A stretch of DNA of 64,000 bases from Sipunculus nudus (GCA_026874595.1 CM049312.1:23739956-23803955), one strand, 5' to 3'; counted from the first letter of the stretch, positions 1-9,451 are shown. A program made the numbers and translations. The notes: a model not told the origin generated them from the letters alone.

Positions 1-1
1 C

Positions 2-170
2 CCACGCTTTATCGGGGCCTGGTGGTTGGGGTTCTTTGTACTTGCGTCAGGAATGCTATTGTTTGGCCTGCCGATGTTTTTGTTTCCGTCTACATATGCT
101 GATAATGAAGAATCCAAAAGCGTAAAGCTGAAGAGAGCAGAAGGATGCAAGTTTGTTTGTCATTCCAAAG
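2..170 (+). CDS. SLCO/OATP copy A, signature exon (TM6), 5' partial
   Basis: Part of an organic anion transporting polypeptide, a 12-helix plasma membrane carrier for amphipathic anions. The frame starting at base 2 opens with PRFIGAWWLGFF, which fits the OATP family signature at the loop 3/TM6 boundary, followed by a hydrophobic helix ending GLPMFLFPSTYAD and a basic cytoplasmic stretch. The exon begins left of the window: copies D and F have nine more codons starting DYSLPPS. It ends in phase 1 after AAAG; the next bases are GCAATG, so the donor is GC rather than GT. Without GC splicing the frame runs into a TGA at 188-190. The next exon (615) restores a perfect family reading frame, which supports the GC donor. 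Confidence 0.85.
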
Positions 171-614
171 GCAATGTATCAGTCTTTTGAGTGCACTTGC
201 TTCTGTCTTTTTAATATGTTTAAAGGCCCTTGCATTTCTTATATTCATTATGTATACAATCAACACGCTTTTTCATACAACTTGTTACGTAAAATAATGA
301 TTTGATCATTCAAAGAATCTGATATAACTATTATTCTGCCAAAATAAGAAAAAAATAAATATGTGTACAATTGTCAGATATACTCCCATTGCAGTTTTCT
401 GTGGTATTATGAAGCACCATGCTTGCACATTTTAAGTATTGCAACATTAATTTATTACTTGACTGCGTCTACATGTCTTTTGTCAATAATAACATTATGG
501 AATTCCTTACATTTTGTGATATTGTTAAGACAACCAAGCATAACATATAAAGACAGAAGATTCTAGTTTGTCTAGTCCATCTTGTAATTATAGCTATGCC
601 CATTTCCTTTGCAG

Positions 615-779
615 AAGTAGCTAATGGTTTACGGACAATGGTGGCCAGGCCAGTTTACCTAATATTTGTGACCGCCAGTTGGATACAAGTACTTATTGGT
701 CAGTCATTATTTTCGAACTTAAATCGCTACATTGAGGTTCACTTCCGAGTACCAGTGTATAAGGCAAATATGATCAAAG
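615..779 (+). CDS. SLCO/OATP copy A, TM7 exon
   Basis: Exon of 165 nt in the same phase at both ends (phase 1). It is preceded by a pyrimidine-rich tract and CAG, and followed by GTAATA. It encodes EVANGLRTMVARPVYLIF and then a helix and loop ending KANMIK, matching TM7 and the following cytoplasmic loop of OATPs. Copies C, D and F carry the same exon with breaks, while this one is uninterrupted. The intron that follows is 6.7 kb because of the LINE insertion. Confidence 0.85.
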
Positions 780-1920
780 GTAATATATATAAAATAACCC
801 CCACACGCACACATATATATATACATAATTATATATATTTCTAGTTACTACAAATTAAAAAAAAACTAGTGATACGATAATGATAAGTCATGGAAATGAT
901 TGAATTATCTTTCAAGAAATCTTCTATCTATATAGGTAATAACATAAACGGTATTCATCATAAAAAATGTAATTATACATAAATAATGTTCACCAAAAAT
1001 ATAAGGGTCTTAATATCATCAGGTATATATTATACAAAAAGGCAAATTAAGTGCAATTTTGTGAATCAAAGTAAACTCTACGCTGCGACAGTCAGAAGTC
1101 GAGCAGAAATTGTGCTCTTATCTAATGACAACGGAGAAGTTTAGGTCTGAGAGAAAGGACACTGTGTTTTTAACTCAGTGGACTGTAAGTCAGAATTTGT
1201 TGTTTAATTTAAAAAAAGTAAATAACCTTAAATCATAATTATGTAAAACAACTTTAAGGGGGCATTCACTTATTTTTTTTTAAATTTACAACACAAATGG
1301 AGACACACACCAAGTGTATACAAGCTTAAATCTCATCTGTCATATCTAAAGTTTGAGTAATCTCTTATCTCTGTCATTGGCTGTTTAAAACATATTTGAA
1401 GACCTTTTGTCGATTTTGATTTTTTTCCGGTCACATCAGTCTTAACAGAAATGTATAAATAAGTAATATAAGCAGTTTAAAAATAGTGGCTCAACAACCT
1501 TGAACATTACTAAGAGTCCGAATGTCATGGTATTCAAAATTAATCTCTGGTTTTTGAAGTAGCCGTCATAATCTGATATCTCGCTAATAATAATAAGGAT
1601 ATCTCAGCACGACTTGTAGCCAGGTCAAATTTTACGTTTCTAGATTGACCTTTCCGCAATAGGCCCGCCTAGTCAGCTGAACTTATATCAATATTGTTAG
1701 AAATGTTTAAGTTCATTATCCTTTAAAATGTTTGTCTATGACCGCAGCCCATTTTGAATCAACCTAAGACAGTGAGGGGGTAAATTATTTTATTACCCCC
1801 GCCCGAGCGGCTCCATGAATTTAGTGATCAGTTCCATCCGTTTGTCTCTCCATTTGTCTTCTGTTCGTCTGTCAAGCATCCGCCCGTAAACAATTTCTTT
1901 GCGCAGTGATATCTTAGAAC
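780..1920 (+). other. Copy A intron before the LINE insertion
   Basis: Non-coding intron sequence closely related to 28538-28975 and 30715-31315 of copy D. The roughly 1.75 kb present in copy D between those two blocks (MITE plus 155-bp array) is missing here, with the join near 1180. It contains short TA/CA microsatellites around 785-840. No coding potential is seen. Confidence 0.6.
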
Positions 1921-1929
1921 ATTTTACTT
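1921..1929 (+). repeat. LINE target-site duplication, left copy
   Basis: ATTTTACTT here is repeated exactly at 7123-7131. In copy D (about 31326) the same intron reads straight through a single ATTTTACTT, so this is the duplicated target site. Confidence 0.85.
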
Positions 1930-1934
1930 TACCT

Positions 1935-2747
1935 ATGCTCAGTTATGTGAGGGGCACAAGAAGCTCGAGTGCTGACAGGGTAGAGAGAGGAGCCTCAAAC
2001 ACTGTCAACACAAAGGTGAGCGACAATACAGGACCGAATCTGAACCCCCAGGCCAAGCCATTTGAGCAAAGGAAATCCAGTGAACCAACTCCTAGCTCCC
2101 CCGTTAAAGATACTATAGACTGTGGTGAGTCGTCCTTACCTGATATAGTGAATAAATTAGCTGAACAAATAACTACTTTACAGGCAGAAATGACAGAGAT
2201 AAAAAGTGAAAACAGAAAACTTAAGGCCAAAGTAGATAAATTAGAGGAACAATCGAAAAGGAACAATTTAATTTTCTATGGCATTAACGAGGCTAACGGA
2301 AGTGAAACATGGGCTGATTGTGAAAATAAAGTCAGAAAGATTATTAGAGAAGAAATGAAAATGCCAGATGATGAAATAGAGATAGAGAGAGCTCACAGGT
2401 TGCCATGGAAGATCCCCGGGAAGCCGAAGCCAATAATTTGTAAATTTGGGAAATTCAAACAGAGAGAGGAAGTCTTGGGCCAAGCACGCAAAGAACTGAA
2501 GAAGGCCAACTCGGACATATATGTAAAAGAGGACTTCAGCGAGAGAGTGAGGGAAGCAAGACGACACCTACGTGCAAAGCTAACTGAAGCCAAGGACAAG
2601 GATAAGGACATAAAAGCAAAACTGAATTATGATAAATTGATCATGGAGGGTAATGTTTATGTGTGGGATGAAATAAGTAAATGTGTGAAATGTATAGGTA
2701 GAAGAAGAACACAGGTGTCAAATAGAATACATAGTGGAACAGAATAA
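1935..2747 (+). CDS. LINE ORF1 protein (coiled coil plus RRM-like domain)
   Basis: Predicted 270-residue nucleic-acid-binding protein of the LINE. The start is taken at 1935 because the upstream in-frame ATG at 1899 lies in host intron sequence outside the target-site duplication. Residues about 1-75 are polar and Ser/Pro-rich. A heptad-rich coiled coil follows (LAEQITTLQAEMTEIKSENR and KLEEQ), then a segment beginning NNLIFYGINE with the later motifs IERAHRL and IYVKEDFSERVREARR. This arrangement resembles the L1 ORF1p-like (Transposase_22) fold, in which trimeric coiled coils and an RRM/C-terminal domain bind element RNA. The frame is fully open and ends 81 nt before the ORF2 ATG. Confidence 0.8.
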   Translation: MLSYVRGTRSSSADRVERGASNTVNTKVSDNTGPNLNPQAKPFEQRKSSEPTPSSPVKDTIDCGESSLPDIVNKLAEQITTLQAEMTEIKSENRKLKAKVDKLEEQSKRNNLIFYGINEANGSETWADCENKVRKIIREEMKMPDDEIEIERAHRLPWKIPGKPKPIICKFGKFKQREEVLGQARKELKKANSDIYVKEDFSERVREARRHLRAKLTEAKDKDKDIKAKLNYDKLIMEGNVYVWDEISKCVKCIGRRRTQVSNRIHSGTE

Positions 2748-2828
2748 TGGTCAGGCCAGGGCCATGAGAAAACATTTTGTGAATTCATTGGTGGAAATTC
2801 ATTTAATGACGATGATATAAATACATGT

Positions 2829-5800
2829 GTGAATAATGATGATATAAATTATGTACATACTAGTAATGATAATATGCATGCAGGAAATATTCATGAAATA
2901 TGTATGATGGATTCAAACTGTCTAAATTTATCTTGTTCAAGGTCTGTACCTAAAGTACATGAAGCACCCACCCTTTGCACTGCACCTCAAACACATACTA
3001 ACCATTACGCAGATGGCAGTGATGATGGACACCAGTACAGTGATAAGGATGAACTAACTACACCTTGCTTTAACCCACCCTTTGCAGCAACTACCAGACA
3101 GGTAAGTGCACCTTCACAAACTAATCTTACCAGAGATGTATATAATGGAACCTCCACAGGAGTGCATTATATAAATGACAATCTTTGCTTAATATCTTGG
3201 AATGCCAGAGGGTTAAAAACAAAACAGCATTTACCAGAATTTAAACATATGGTAAATAAATGTGATATTCTTTGTATTGTAGAGACCTGGGCTACTACCC
3301 CAGATGAATTTAAGATGTGTTTTAAAGATTTTCACTGTTTTTGTAATTCAAGAAGTAAAATATCTAGAGGAGGAATCCTTGTATGTATTAGGAAAGACTG
3401 TAATTTTAAAATCCTAAAAGTGTATAAATACACAGATATTATTGCACTCACTATTGATGGAAATTCATTAAATTTAGATAAAGAAATATTGTTGGTGTGT
3501 GCATATATTGCCCCAGAAGGCTCTCCAGTTTATAAAGAAATTGAAGAAAATGATGGTATTTTAAGATTAGAAAATATTATAACAGAAATCATTTCCCATC
3601 ATGGAGACGTAAGTATTATTATAATGGGTGATTTAAATGCCAGAATTGGCCATTTGCCAGATTTTATCGAAAATGATGAATTAGAGTATACTGGCATTGG
3701 GGATGACTATCCAACAGATAACTTTAGTATAAGCAGAAACTCTAAAGATGGTAAAATCAATAATTTTGGATTTTCTTTACAAAATTTGTGCTGTTCATTT
3801 AATGTACATATACTCAATGGCAGAGTTGCCCCTGATTTAGTTGGGGAGTTTACTTGCATAACTCATGCAGGGCAAAGTGTAGTTGATTATATAATAGTAA
3901 GTACAGAACTTTATAGTGTTGTGCAGTCATTTGCAGTCTCAACACTTGATATTTCTGATCATTTTCCAGTAATGTGTACCTTGAAATTAAAATCTAATAA
4001 TTATGTTCAACAGACACATAATGTAATGTCTACCAAACCATGGATCAAGTACAAAATAAAAACTTGTGACATTAGAGAATCATCAGTCATGTTACATAAT
4101 TCTGAGTTTGACAGGTATCAGCAATTATTTTACCATTGCATTGAATATGATATAGATGCAGCTGTAACACAATTGACTAATATCATAGGATGCACCACAA
4201 TAAAAGTTAAAGGACGCAAGAATGCATATAGAATAAGTCAACCTAAGTGGTGGGACGATACCTGTGCAACAGCAAAACATAATAAATTTAAAGCATTAAA
4301 TACTTATAGAAAGTCGGGAAGCCTAGATGATTTGAAGACATACAAAATTCTGAGACAAAAATTCAAAGATATTTGTGCACAGACCAAGATAAAATTTGAA
4401 GAGAATTCCTTACTTTATGTTTTTAGTAGTAAAAATACAAATGAAATATGGCGACATTTAAAAAATTACAGAAGAGACAGAAAAGCAACCTGTATAACAC
4501 CTGAAAGGTGGTTTAATTATTTCAGAGAATTGTTAAATAGCAACAGAAATATAATTCCAGAAGAAGTTATTGAAAAGGCAACTAGTTATTTAGAAATGAA
4601 CTTTGATGAGAATATTGAATGTGGGGATCTCAATAGTTACTTGACTTTACAAGAAATCAAGAAAGCTGTGAATCAAATGCCATCCGGTAAATCACCAGGT
4701 CCAGATGGTTTATCTATTGATGTAATCAAATCTACTCTTGTATGTATACTTCCTTTGTTAGAAAAATTATATAATGGTATTATAAATACTGGCTATTTCC
4801 CAGAGGAATGGAGCAGGGCAATTATATACCCATTATACAAAAGTGGACAGTTGAATGACCCATGCAATTACAGAGGCATATCTTTATTAAATGTTTTGGG
4901 AAAAGTATTTACTAAGACTTTAAACAACAGGCTGTTAAATTATGTGGATGATTTGGGTTTACTTTCAGAAGCTCAAGCTGGTTATAGGAAAGGGTATTGT
5001 ACTGTTGATAACGCTTTTGTTCTGTATGGATCAATTCAAAAAAATCTGATTAAGAAAAGAGGTAGATTTTACTGTATTTATCTCGATTTTTCCAAGGCGT
5101 TTGACTGCATTCAACATGATGTTTTATGGTTTGTTTTATTGAAACAGGGTATAAATGGGAGAATATTAAAGGTAATTAGGTCTATGTATTCAAAAATGAA
5201 ATCATGTATCCTTACAGAGAATGGGACTACGGAATATTTTAATTGTAATATAGGAACAAGACAAGGATGCATGGTAAGTCCATTATTATTTTCCATTTTT
5301 ATTAATGAATTGTATACACTTTTGAATGACACTGGATGCCAAGGGATTTATATAAATGAATATCTTCCTAATCTCATTACTTTAATGTTTGCAGATGACA
5401 TAGTAACTTTTTCAGATACACCTGGAAGACTCCAAAGACAAATTTCTCAAGTTGAAAACTTTTGCAAGGAATATGGAATGAAAGTTAATATGAACAAAAC
5501 TAAAGTTATGGTATTTAGACGTGGTGGCACCCTTCGAAAAACAGAAAAATGGTATTTAGAAGGCAAAAGTGTAGATGAGGTGCCTTACTATAAGTACTTG
5601 GGCATTGTTTTTACTAATAGAGCTTCATGGACAAAAACACAAAAAATGCAAGCAGTCCAAGCCAATAAAGTCATATGTATTATCAAAAATTTTAGTAAAA
5701 AATGTGAACATATAAGTGTTACACAATTATTCTATCTTTTTAATGCTATGGTTGTGCCAATTCTTTTGTATGGTAGTGAACTGTGGGGTTTTAACAGAGT

Positions 5801-6374
5801 AGAGATAATTGAGAGAGTTCAATATAAATTCTGTAAGTATGTTCTTAAAGTAAATAGTAATACACCAAATGCTGCAGCTTTAGGAGAATGTGGGCGTCTC
5901 CCTTTGTTTGTGAAGTATTCTGTTTGTTGTTTAAAATACTGGATAAGATTACTATCAATGAATGAAAATAGATACCCTACACAAATGTATAAAATGTTAT
6001 TTCAGCTTGATTTTAAAGGAAAAACAACATGGGTATCCCACGTTAGATCCTTATTATTTCAAACCGGTTTTGGATACATTTGGATGGCCCAAACAGTTGG
6101 AGATCAGAATAAATTTCTTAACTGCATTAAACAACGATTGACCGATATGGCACTACAGGAATGGCATAGTGATGTATGCAAATGTAATAAATTATATGCA
6201 TACGGGGTTTTTAAGTCAATGTTAACATTAGAAAGATATTTAATATGTGTTCCAAATATAGGCTTTAGAACTGCATTAGCCAAGTTTAGATGCTCAAATC
6301 ACCAATTGGCCATTGAGGCTGGTCGTCAGCAAGGAATAGATAGAGAGGACAGTATTTTTGTAAACATTGTTTAA
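2829..6374 (+). CDS. LINE ORF2: endonuclease and reverse transcriptase, C-terminal frameshift
   Basis: An open frame of 1181 codons that nicks target DNA and copies element RNA by target-primed reverse transcription. The N-terminal endonuclease spans about residues 118-390, with SWNARG (N125), VETW (E152), GDLNARIG (D268, N270) and SDHFPV (D377, H378), all expected catalytic positions of APE-type endonucleases. The reverse transcriptase spans about 600-900, with SPGPDG near 622, YLDFSKAFD, TRQGCMVSPLLF and the FADD catalytic box at 854-857. The last dozen residues are out of frame. A one-base loss around 6341-6356 moves the conserved Cys/His tail (HCLKYGY and HFLLECPLYADLR) into another frame that stays open to a stop at 6590-6592. 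The protein is otherwise intact and has not accumulated stops. Confidence 0.88.
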   Translation: MNNDDINYVHTSNDNMHAGNIHEICMMDSNCLNLSCSRSVPKVHEAPTLCTAPQTHTNHYADGSDDGHQYSDKDELTTPCFNPPFAATTRQVSAPSQTNLTRDVYNGTSTGVHYINDNLCLISWNARGLKTKQHLPEFKHMVNKCDILCIVETWATTPDEFKMCFKDFHCFCNSRSKISRGGILVCIRKDCNFKILKVYKYTDIIALTIDGNSLNLDKEILLVCAYIAPEGSPVYKEIEENDGILRLENIITEIISHHGDVSIIIMGDLNARIGHLPDFIENDELEYTGIGDDYPTDNFSISRNSKDGKINNFGFSLQNLCCSFNVHILNGRVAPDLVGEFTCITHAGQSVVDYIIVSTELYSVVQSFAVSTLDISDHFPVMCTLKLKSNNYVQQTHNVMSTKPWIKYKIKTCDIRESSVMLHNSEFDRYQQLFYHCIEYDIDAAVTQLTNIIGCTTIKVKGRKNAYRISQPKWWDDTCATAKHNKFKALNTYRKSGSLDDLKTYKILRQKFKDICAQTKIKFEENSLLYVFSSKNTNEIWRHLKNYRRDRKATCITPERWFNYFRELLNSNRNIIPEEVIEKATSYLEMNFDENIECGDLNSYLTLQEIKKAVNQMPSGKSPGPDGLSIDVIKSTLVCILPLLEKLYNGIINTGYFPEEWSRAIIYPLYKSGQLNDPCNYRGISLLNVLGKVFTKTLNNRLLNYVDDLGLLSEAQAGYRKGYCTVDNAFVLYGSIQKNLIKKRGRFYCIYLDFSKAFDCIQHDVLWFVLLKQGINGRILKVIRSMYSKMKSCILTENGTTEYFNCNIGTRQGCMVSPLLFSIFINELYTLLNDTGCQGIYINEYLPNLITLMFADDIVTFSDTPGRLQRQISQVENFCKEYGMKVNMNKTKVMVFRRGGTLRKTEKWYLEGKSVDEVPYYKYLGIVFTNRASWTKTQKMQAVQANKVICIIKNFSKKCEHISVTQLFYLFNAMVVPILLYGSELWGFNRVEIIERVQYKFCKYVLKVNSNTPNAAALGECGRLPLFVKYSVCCLKYWIRLLSMNENRYPTQMYKMLFQLDFKGKTTWVSHVRSLLFQTGFGYIWMAQTVGDQNKFLNCIKQRLTDMALQEWHSDVCKCNKLYAYGVFKSMLTLERYLICVPNIGFRTALAKFRCSNHQLAIEAGRQQGIDREDSIFVNIV

Positions 6375-6592
6375 AATACGGATATAATATTATAGAGGAT
6401 GAGTCACATTTTTTGTTAGAATGCCCTTTGTATGCTGATTTACGTAAAAAATATTTGCCAAAAGAATTGCATGAACCAAATGAACAAAACTTCACCAAGT
6501 TACTAAATATGGAAAACTCTTATAAAATTTTTAATTTAGCAGCTTATGTTTTTCATTGTTTTAAGAGGAGAACAACATCTATAGATACTTGA
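6375..6592 (+). pseudogene. Frameshifted C-terminal tail of LINE ORF2
   Basis: Read from about 6353 in the shifted frame, this stretch is open and encodes the conserved CR1/L2-type C-terminus with KHCLKYGYNIIEDE and LLECPLYADLR, ending in TGA at 6590-6592. It belongs to ORF2 but is cut off by the one-base frameshift upstream. Confidence 0.75.
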
Positions 6593-7122
6593 TTTTTTTT
6601 TTTTTTTCTAAATTAAGTAAGACTTATGTTTAAAGCAAAATGGATTATGATTGGTTATTTTCCATTTAATCAGTTAAATATTTTTACTTATCTAATTATT
6701 TGTAAAATTCATTCTTTTTTCCAGTATTTCACCTAAGTTTGATATGTACTGTCATAATTCAACTCATTTTGTCAATGACATTAATGATTTTGTTGTATTG
6801 TAGATTTTTGCGGACGAAATCAATATACACATGAATGCGATTATATATAAATAGATCTTCATAATTTAGGCACACAAGTTGTAGGTAATCAGATCGGAAG
6901 TCAGTTCTATGTTTACATGAAGTATCTGATTTAATTATGTATTTATTGATTCATTTACTTTATTTTAAGACTTAATGTTTATTGATTTGTATTTAATTTA
7001 CATTGTTTAAAGTTGTGATCTTTCCATTTTATTTATTATTCAAGACTTATGAATTGTATTGTATTGCAGGAACTTTGGGCCTGTGGCCTCTTTTCCAGAA
7101 TAAAACTATTATGTAAGTATGT
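6593..7122 (+). other. LINE 3' UTR and tail
   Basis: About 530 nt of AT-rich non-coding sequence. It ends with a GGCC-TGT-GGCC short hairpin (7077-7087), an AATAAA at 7099-7104 and the tail ATGTAAGTATGT immediately before the right target-site duplication. A hairpin plus short tail repeats at the 3' end is the usual recognition site of reverse transcriptases of this group. Confidence 0.6.
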
Positions 7123-7131
7123 ATTTTACTT
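7123..7131 (+). repeat. LINE target-site duplication, right copy
   Basis: Exact second copy of ATTTTACTT, after which the intron resumes (GAATCAACTTATAATG) in alignment with copy D at about 31335. Confidence 0.85.
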
Positions 7132-7463
7132 GAATCAACTTATAATGCCAGTTGGTCGTAAATGTCTTCAGGGTTGATCCGGTTTTGGTAACACTAATGA
7201 GTTTTTAATTGTTGAAATGAAATCATTCTATACTATATTCTGCATTTCATATGCGCAGCGATATTTCAAAACCTGCTGCTCATATTTGCTTCTAATGCAC
7301 ATAAGTACATATTTCTCACATTCTCAATTGGCTGATGATTTGGTCAAGTGGAGATTTTCAACTTTTTTAAAATAATATAATATTATAATATGCCCATCAG
7401 ATATTTTACGTATAGGTTTAAAAGAGTTTCCAACTATTTTTTGTTGCATTTGTATCTCTGCAG

Positions 7464-7665
7464 GAGCATCGACTTCTTTATTTAGACTGATTGGACCTAT
7501 CATGGGAGGATGCTTTATTACAAGGCTTCGAATGAGTACATCACGTATCATTTGCCTGATCTTCACCCTTGCTCTTATTCATACGGCTGTGATCGGTGTG
7601 ATGATGTCTTTAAAATGCGAGCAGGTGGCTCTCGGAGGCTCTAAATACATCCACGGTGAAAATAG
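7464..7665 (+). CDS. SLCO/OATP copy A, TM8-TM9 exon
   Basis: Exon of 202 nt entered in phase 1 after TGTATCTCTGCAG. It encodes GASTSLFRLIGPIMGGCF (TM8), a basic turn TRLRMSTSR, a second helix (IICLIFTLALIHTAVIGV, TM9) and the start of the large extracellular loop (CEQVALGGSKYIHGEN). It must end in phase 2 at AATAG to join the Kazal exon as NR-LNVFSACS. The bases after it are GCCAGT, a second GC donor. Without splicing the frame stops at 7685-7687. Copies D and F keep the same GCCAGT at this junction. Confidence 0.83.
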
Positions 7666-8038
7666 GCCAGTTATTTACGACAAATAAAGGATCAATTGAC
7701 AGGATGGGGTGGGGATAAAAGGATAGCCACTGTAGTAATGTTCACTCGAGGAAGGGTATAGTTCTATAAACAGAATTTGGATCGTTATTGGATCTATTTT
7801 TGATCAATTCACCGTACGGAAGTGTCGTTTTCATATTCTACAATTTTAATTTGTAAACAAACTGCCTAATCTTATGTATATTTCAACGATAAATTCTTTA
7901 TATAATGATGTAAAACAAGGTTTTGTAAACACCATTTTAAAGTTCTGTATAATTACATAAATCAAGCATGTATTTTTAAGAATACATGCATAAGAGGAAA
8001 ATGATGTAACGTCAGTGATTTTATCCAAGGAGAGAGTT

Positions 8039-8052
8039 GGGGGGGGGGGGGG
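8039..8052 (+). repeat. Poly-G tract in copy A intron
   Basis: A run of 14 G preceded by TTATCCAAGGAGAG. The same tract stands at the homologous place in copy D (about 32251-32263), so it predates their duplication. Confidence 0.85.
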
Positions 8053-8294
8053 TTGTCTCCTGCTGTTTGAAAAGTTATTCTCCACAGATAGATGGAGATT
8101 AAGTGCCATCCTAAAAGGTATTCCTTATACTTTTTTTCATAATCTCGTCAAGTAGGTAAAAAAATAGGTTTTTTATTGTTTAATTATTGAAAATGAATCT
8201 GAGGTAGCCTTTGGTCTTGGACTGGAAACGGGGGCAGAAAGATTCACACTCTCAATTCACATTTTGCACGCACCTTCGGGATGGTCCTGTTTGT

Positions 8295-8440
8295 ACGCTT
8301 GCTGTCAGAATGCTTGGCAAGCATTGTATCTATATAGAAGAAATTCCAACTTCGATTGGCGGAGCACATTATCCGCAAGGATGACCACCGCAAGCCGAGA
8401 AATTTGACTTAAAGAGAATTACGAGTGGAATTAGACAATG
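8295..8440 (+). mobile_element. Old LINE reverse-transcriptase C-terminal remnant, copy A
   Basis: In forward frame this reads LASIVSI, a stop, then QLRLAEHIIRKDDHRKP and RELRVELDN. It resembles the tail found after the RT of many animal LINEs (QLRW-GH-RM-D-R-PK then GEL). It lies in the intron upstream of the Kazal exon and is shared with copies D, E and F, so it was present before the copies diverged. Confidence 0.6.
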
Positions 8441-8748
8441 TTATAATATCCTAGATCCTTGCTATTTATAACCTCAACAGCCTGTGATATGTGCGAGAAA
8501 ACGAATAATTTGGGTTCCATCAATAATTTTCAAACTTTTTCAGAGACAGAGAATTACCATGCATGTCACTATTTTATGCAGACTTAACGTATTCCTCATG
8601 CCAAATGAAAGCCTGCTATACCTTTATTTACATGTTTATGGATTTTTGGTTTGAAATACAAGCTGTTTTAGCCATGCTAAACAAATATCTCTTATCTTTC
8701 GTTTGCTCCATCATTGAAATAAAATGATGTTTTTTTTTTTGGTTTCAG

Positions 8749-9033
8749 ACTGAACGTATTCTCAGCTTGTTCAATGGACTGCGTGTGTGACCTGTCAGCG
8801 TTTCAGCCTGTGTGCGGTGCTGATGGCCAGAATTATTTTACCCCTTGCCATGCAGGGTGTGATAGTCACGTGGGTGGAAACTTTACAGGTTGCTCTTGCA
8901 TCCCTGGAGGTACCGCCCGCCGAGGTTTCTGTCAATCTCAATGTGACTATCTTATACCTTATGGAGTGATCTTAGCGTTACTTTCCATACTGAGGGCTTT
9001 TATTCATCTGAGCAGTAGTATCGTGGTGCTCAG
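8749..9033 (+). CDS. SLCO/OATP copy A, Kazal-type loop and TM10 exon
   Basis: Exon of 285 nt after GGTTTCAG, entered at phase 2. It codes the cysteine-rich extracellular loop 5 of OATPs: ACSMDCVCDLSAFQPVCG, ADGQNYFTPCHAGCDSH, then CSCIPGG and FCQSQC. Ten cysteines are present, as expected for the Kazal-like domain of this family. TM10 follows (YGVILALLSILRAF and onward). The exon ends at CTCAG with a strong GTAAGA donor. Copies C, D, E and F all have this exon broken by a stop, a frameshift or a deletion; this copy is intact. Confidence 0.9.
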
Positions 9034-9282
9034 GTAAGACAATTAATGTTCATGCTTTGCATAACTTTCTATTCAGAGGCTATCCACCAAAGTTCACTTT
9101 TCCGCAAAATAATATATTTCAAAATTCGACAAGCCATATTCCAAATATTGCAATTCTCATTCGAACTCTTATAGAATCATTTATATGTAAATTCATCATA
9201 CCTAGAGAAAGACTGCAAAAATATAGAAATGAATTAAATTTTCCTTTGAATTTTCCTTTGTGTAATGTTATGAACGTTTCAG

Positions 9283-9347
9283 AGTTTCTCCCCCGGGACT
9301 GAAGTCTTTCGCTATGGGAATGAACGGCTTTTTGTACAATGCCTTGG
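9283..9347 (+). CDS. SLCO/OATP copy A, TM11 exon
   Basis: A 65-nt exon between TTTCAG and GTATGTG, entered at phase 2 and left at phase 1. It encodes VSPPGLKSFAMGMNGFLYNA, matching the conserved start of the penultimate helix. The same 65-nt exon is recognisable in copies D and E, and in altered form in C and F. Confidence 0.85.
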
Positions 9348-9387
9348 GTATGTGATTATATTTCGTCTACAATGCACACTTCCTCTG

Positions 9388-9390
<3 letters not shown>

Positions 9391-9451
<61 letters not shown>

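Larger units (their letters stand above)
1930..7122 (+). mobile_element. Non-LTR retrotransposon (LINE, CR1/L2-like group), near full length
   Basis: A 5.2 kb element in sense orientation inside the copy A intron. It has ORF1 (1935-2747), ORF2 (2829-6374, with its frame continuing to 6592 after a frameshift), a 3' UTR with AATAAA at 7099-7104 and a terminal ATGTAAGTATGT-like tail. Exact 9-bp target-site duplications flank it, and the paralogous intron in copy D is unoccupied. An apurinic-type endonuclease, a reverse transcriptase and no visible RNase H, with a coiled-coil/RRM-like ORF1, fit the CR1/L2/Crack/Daphne assemblage. The exact clade cannot be fixed by eye. The element starts only 5 nt before the first ORF1 ATG, so it may lack its 5' UTR. 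Confidence 0.88.

Noticed and set aside
1899-1934. Upstream in-frame ATG at 1899 as the start of the LINE ORF1 protein
   Set aside because: It lies in host intron sequence before the 9-bp target-site duplication; the homologous bases are present in copy D without the LINE.
1943-2611. Minus-strand ORFs opposite LINE ORF1 (1943-2266, 2268-2567, 2393-2611)
   Set aside because: Shadows of the coding ORF1 on the other strand, with no domain of their own.
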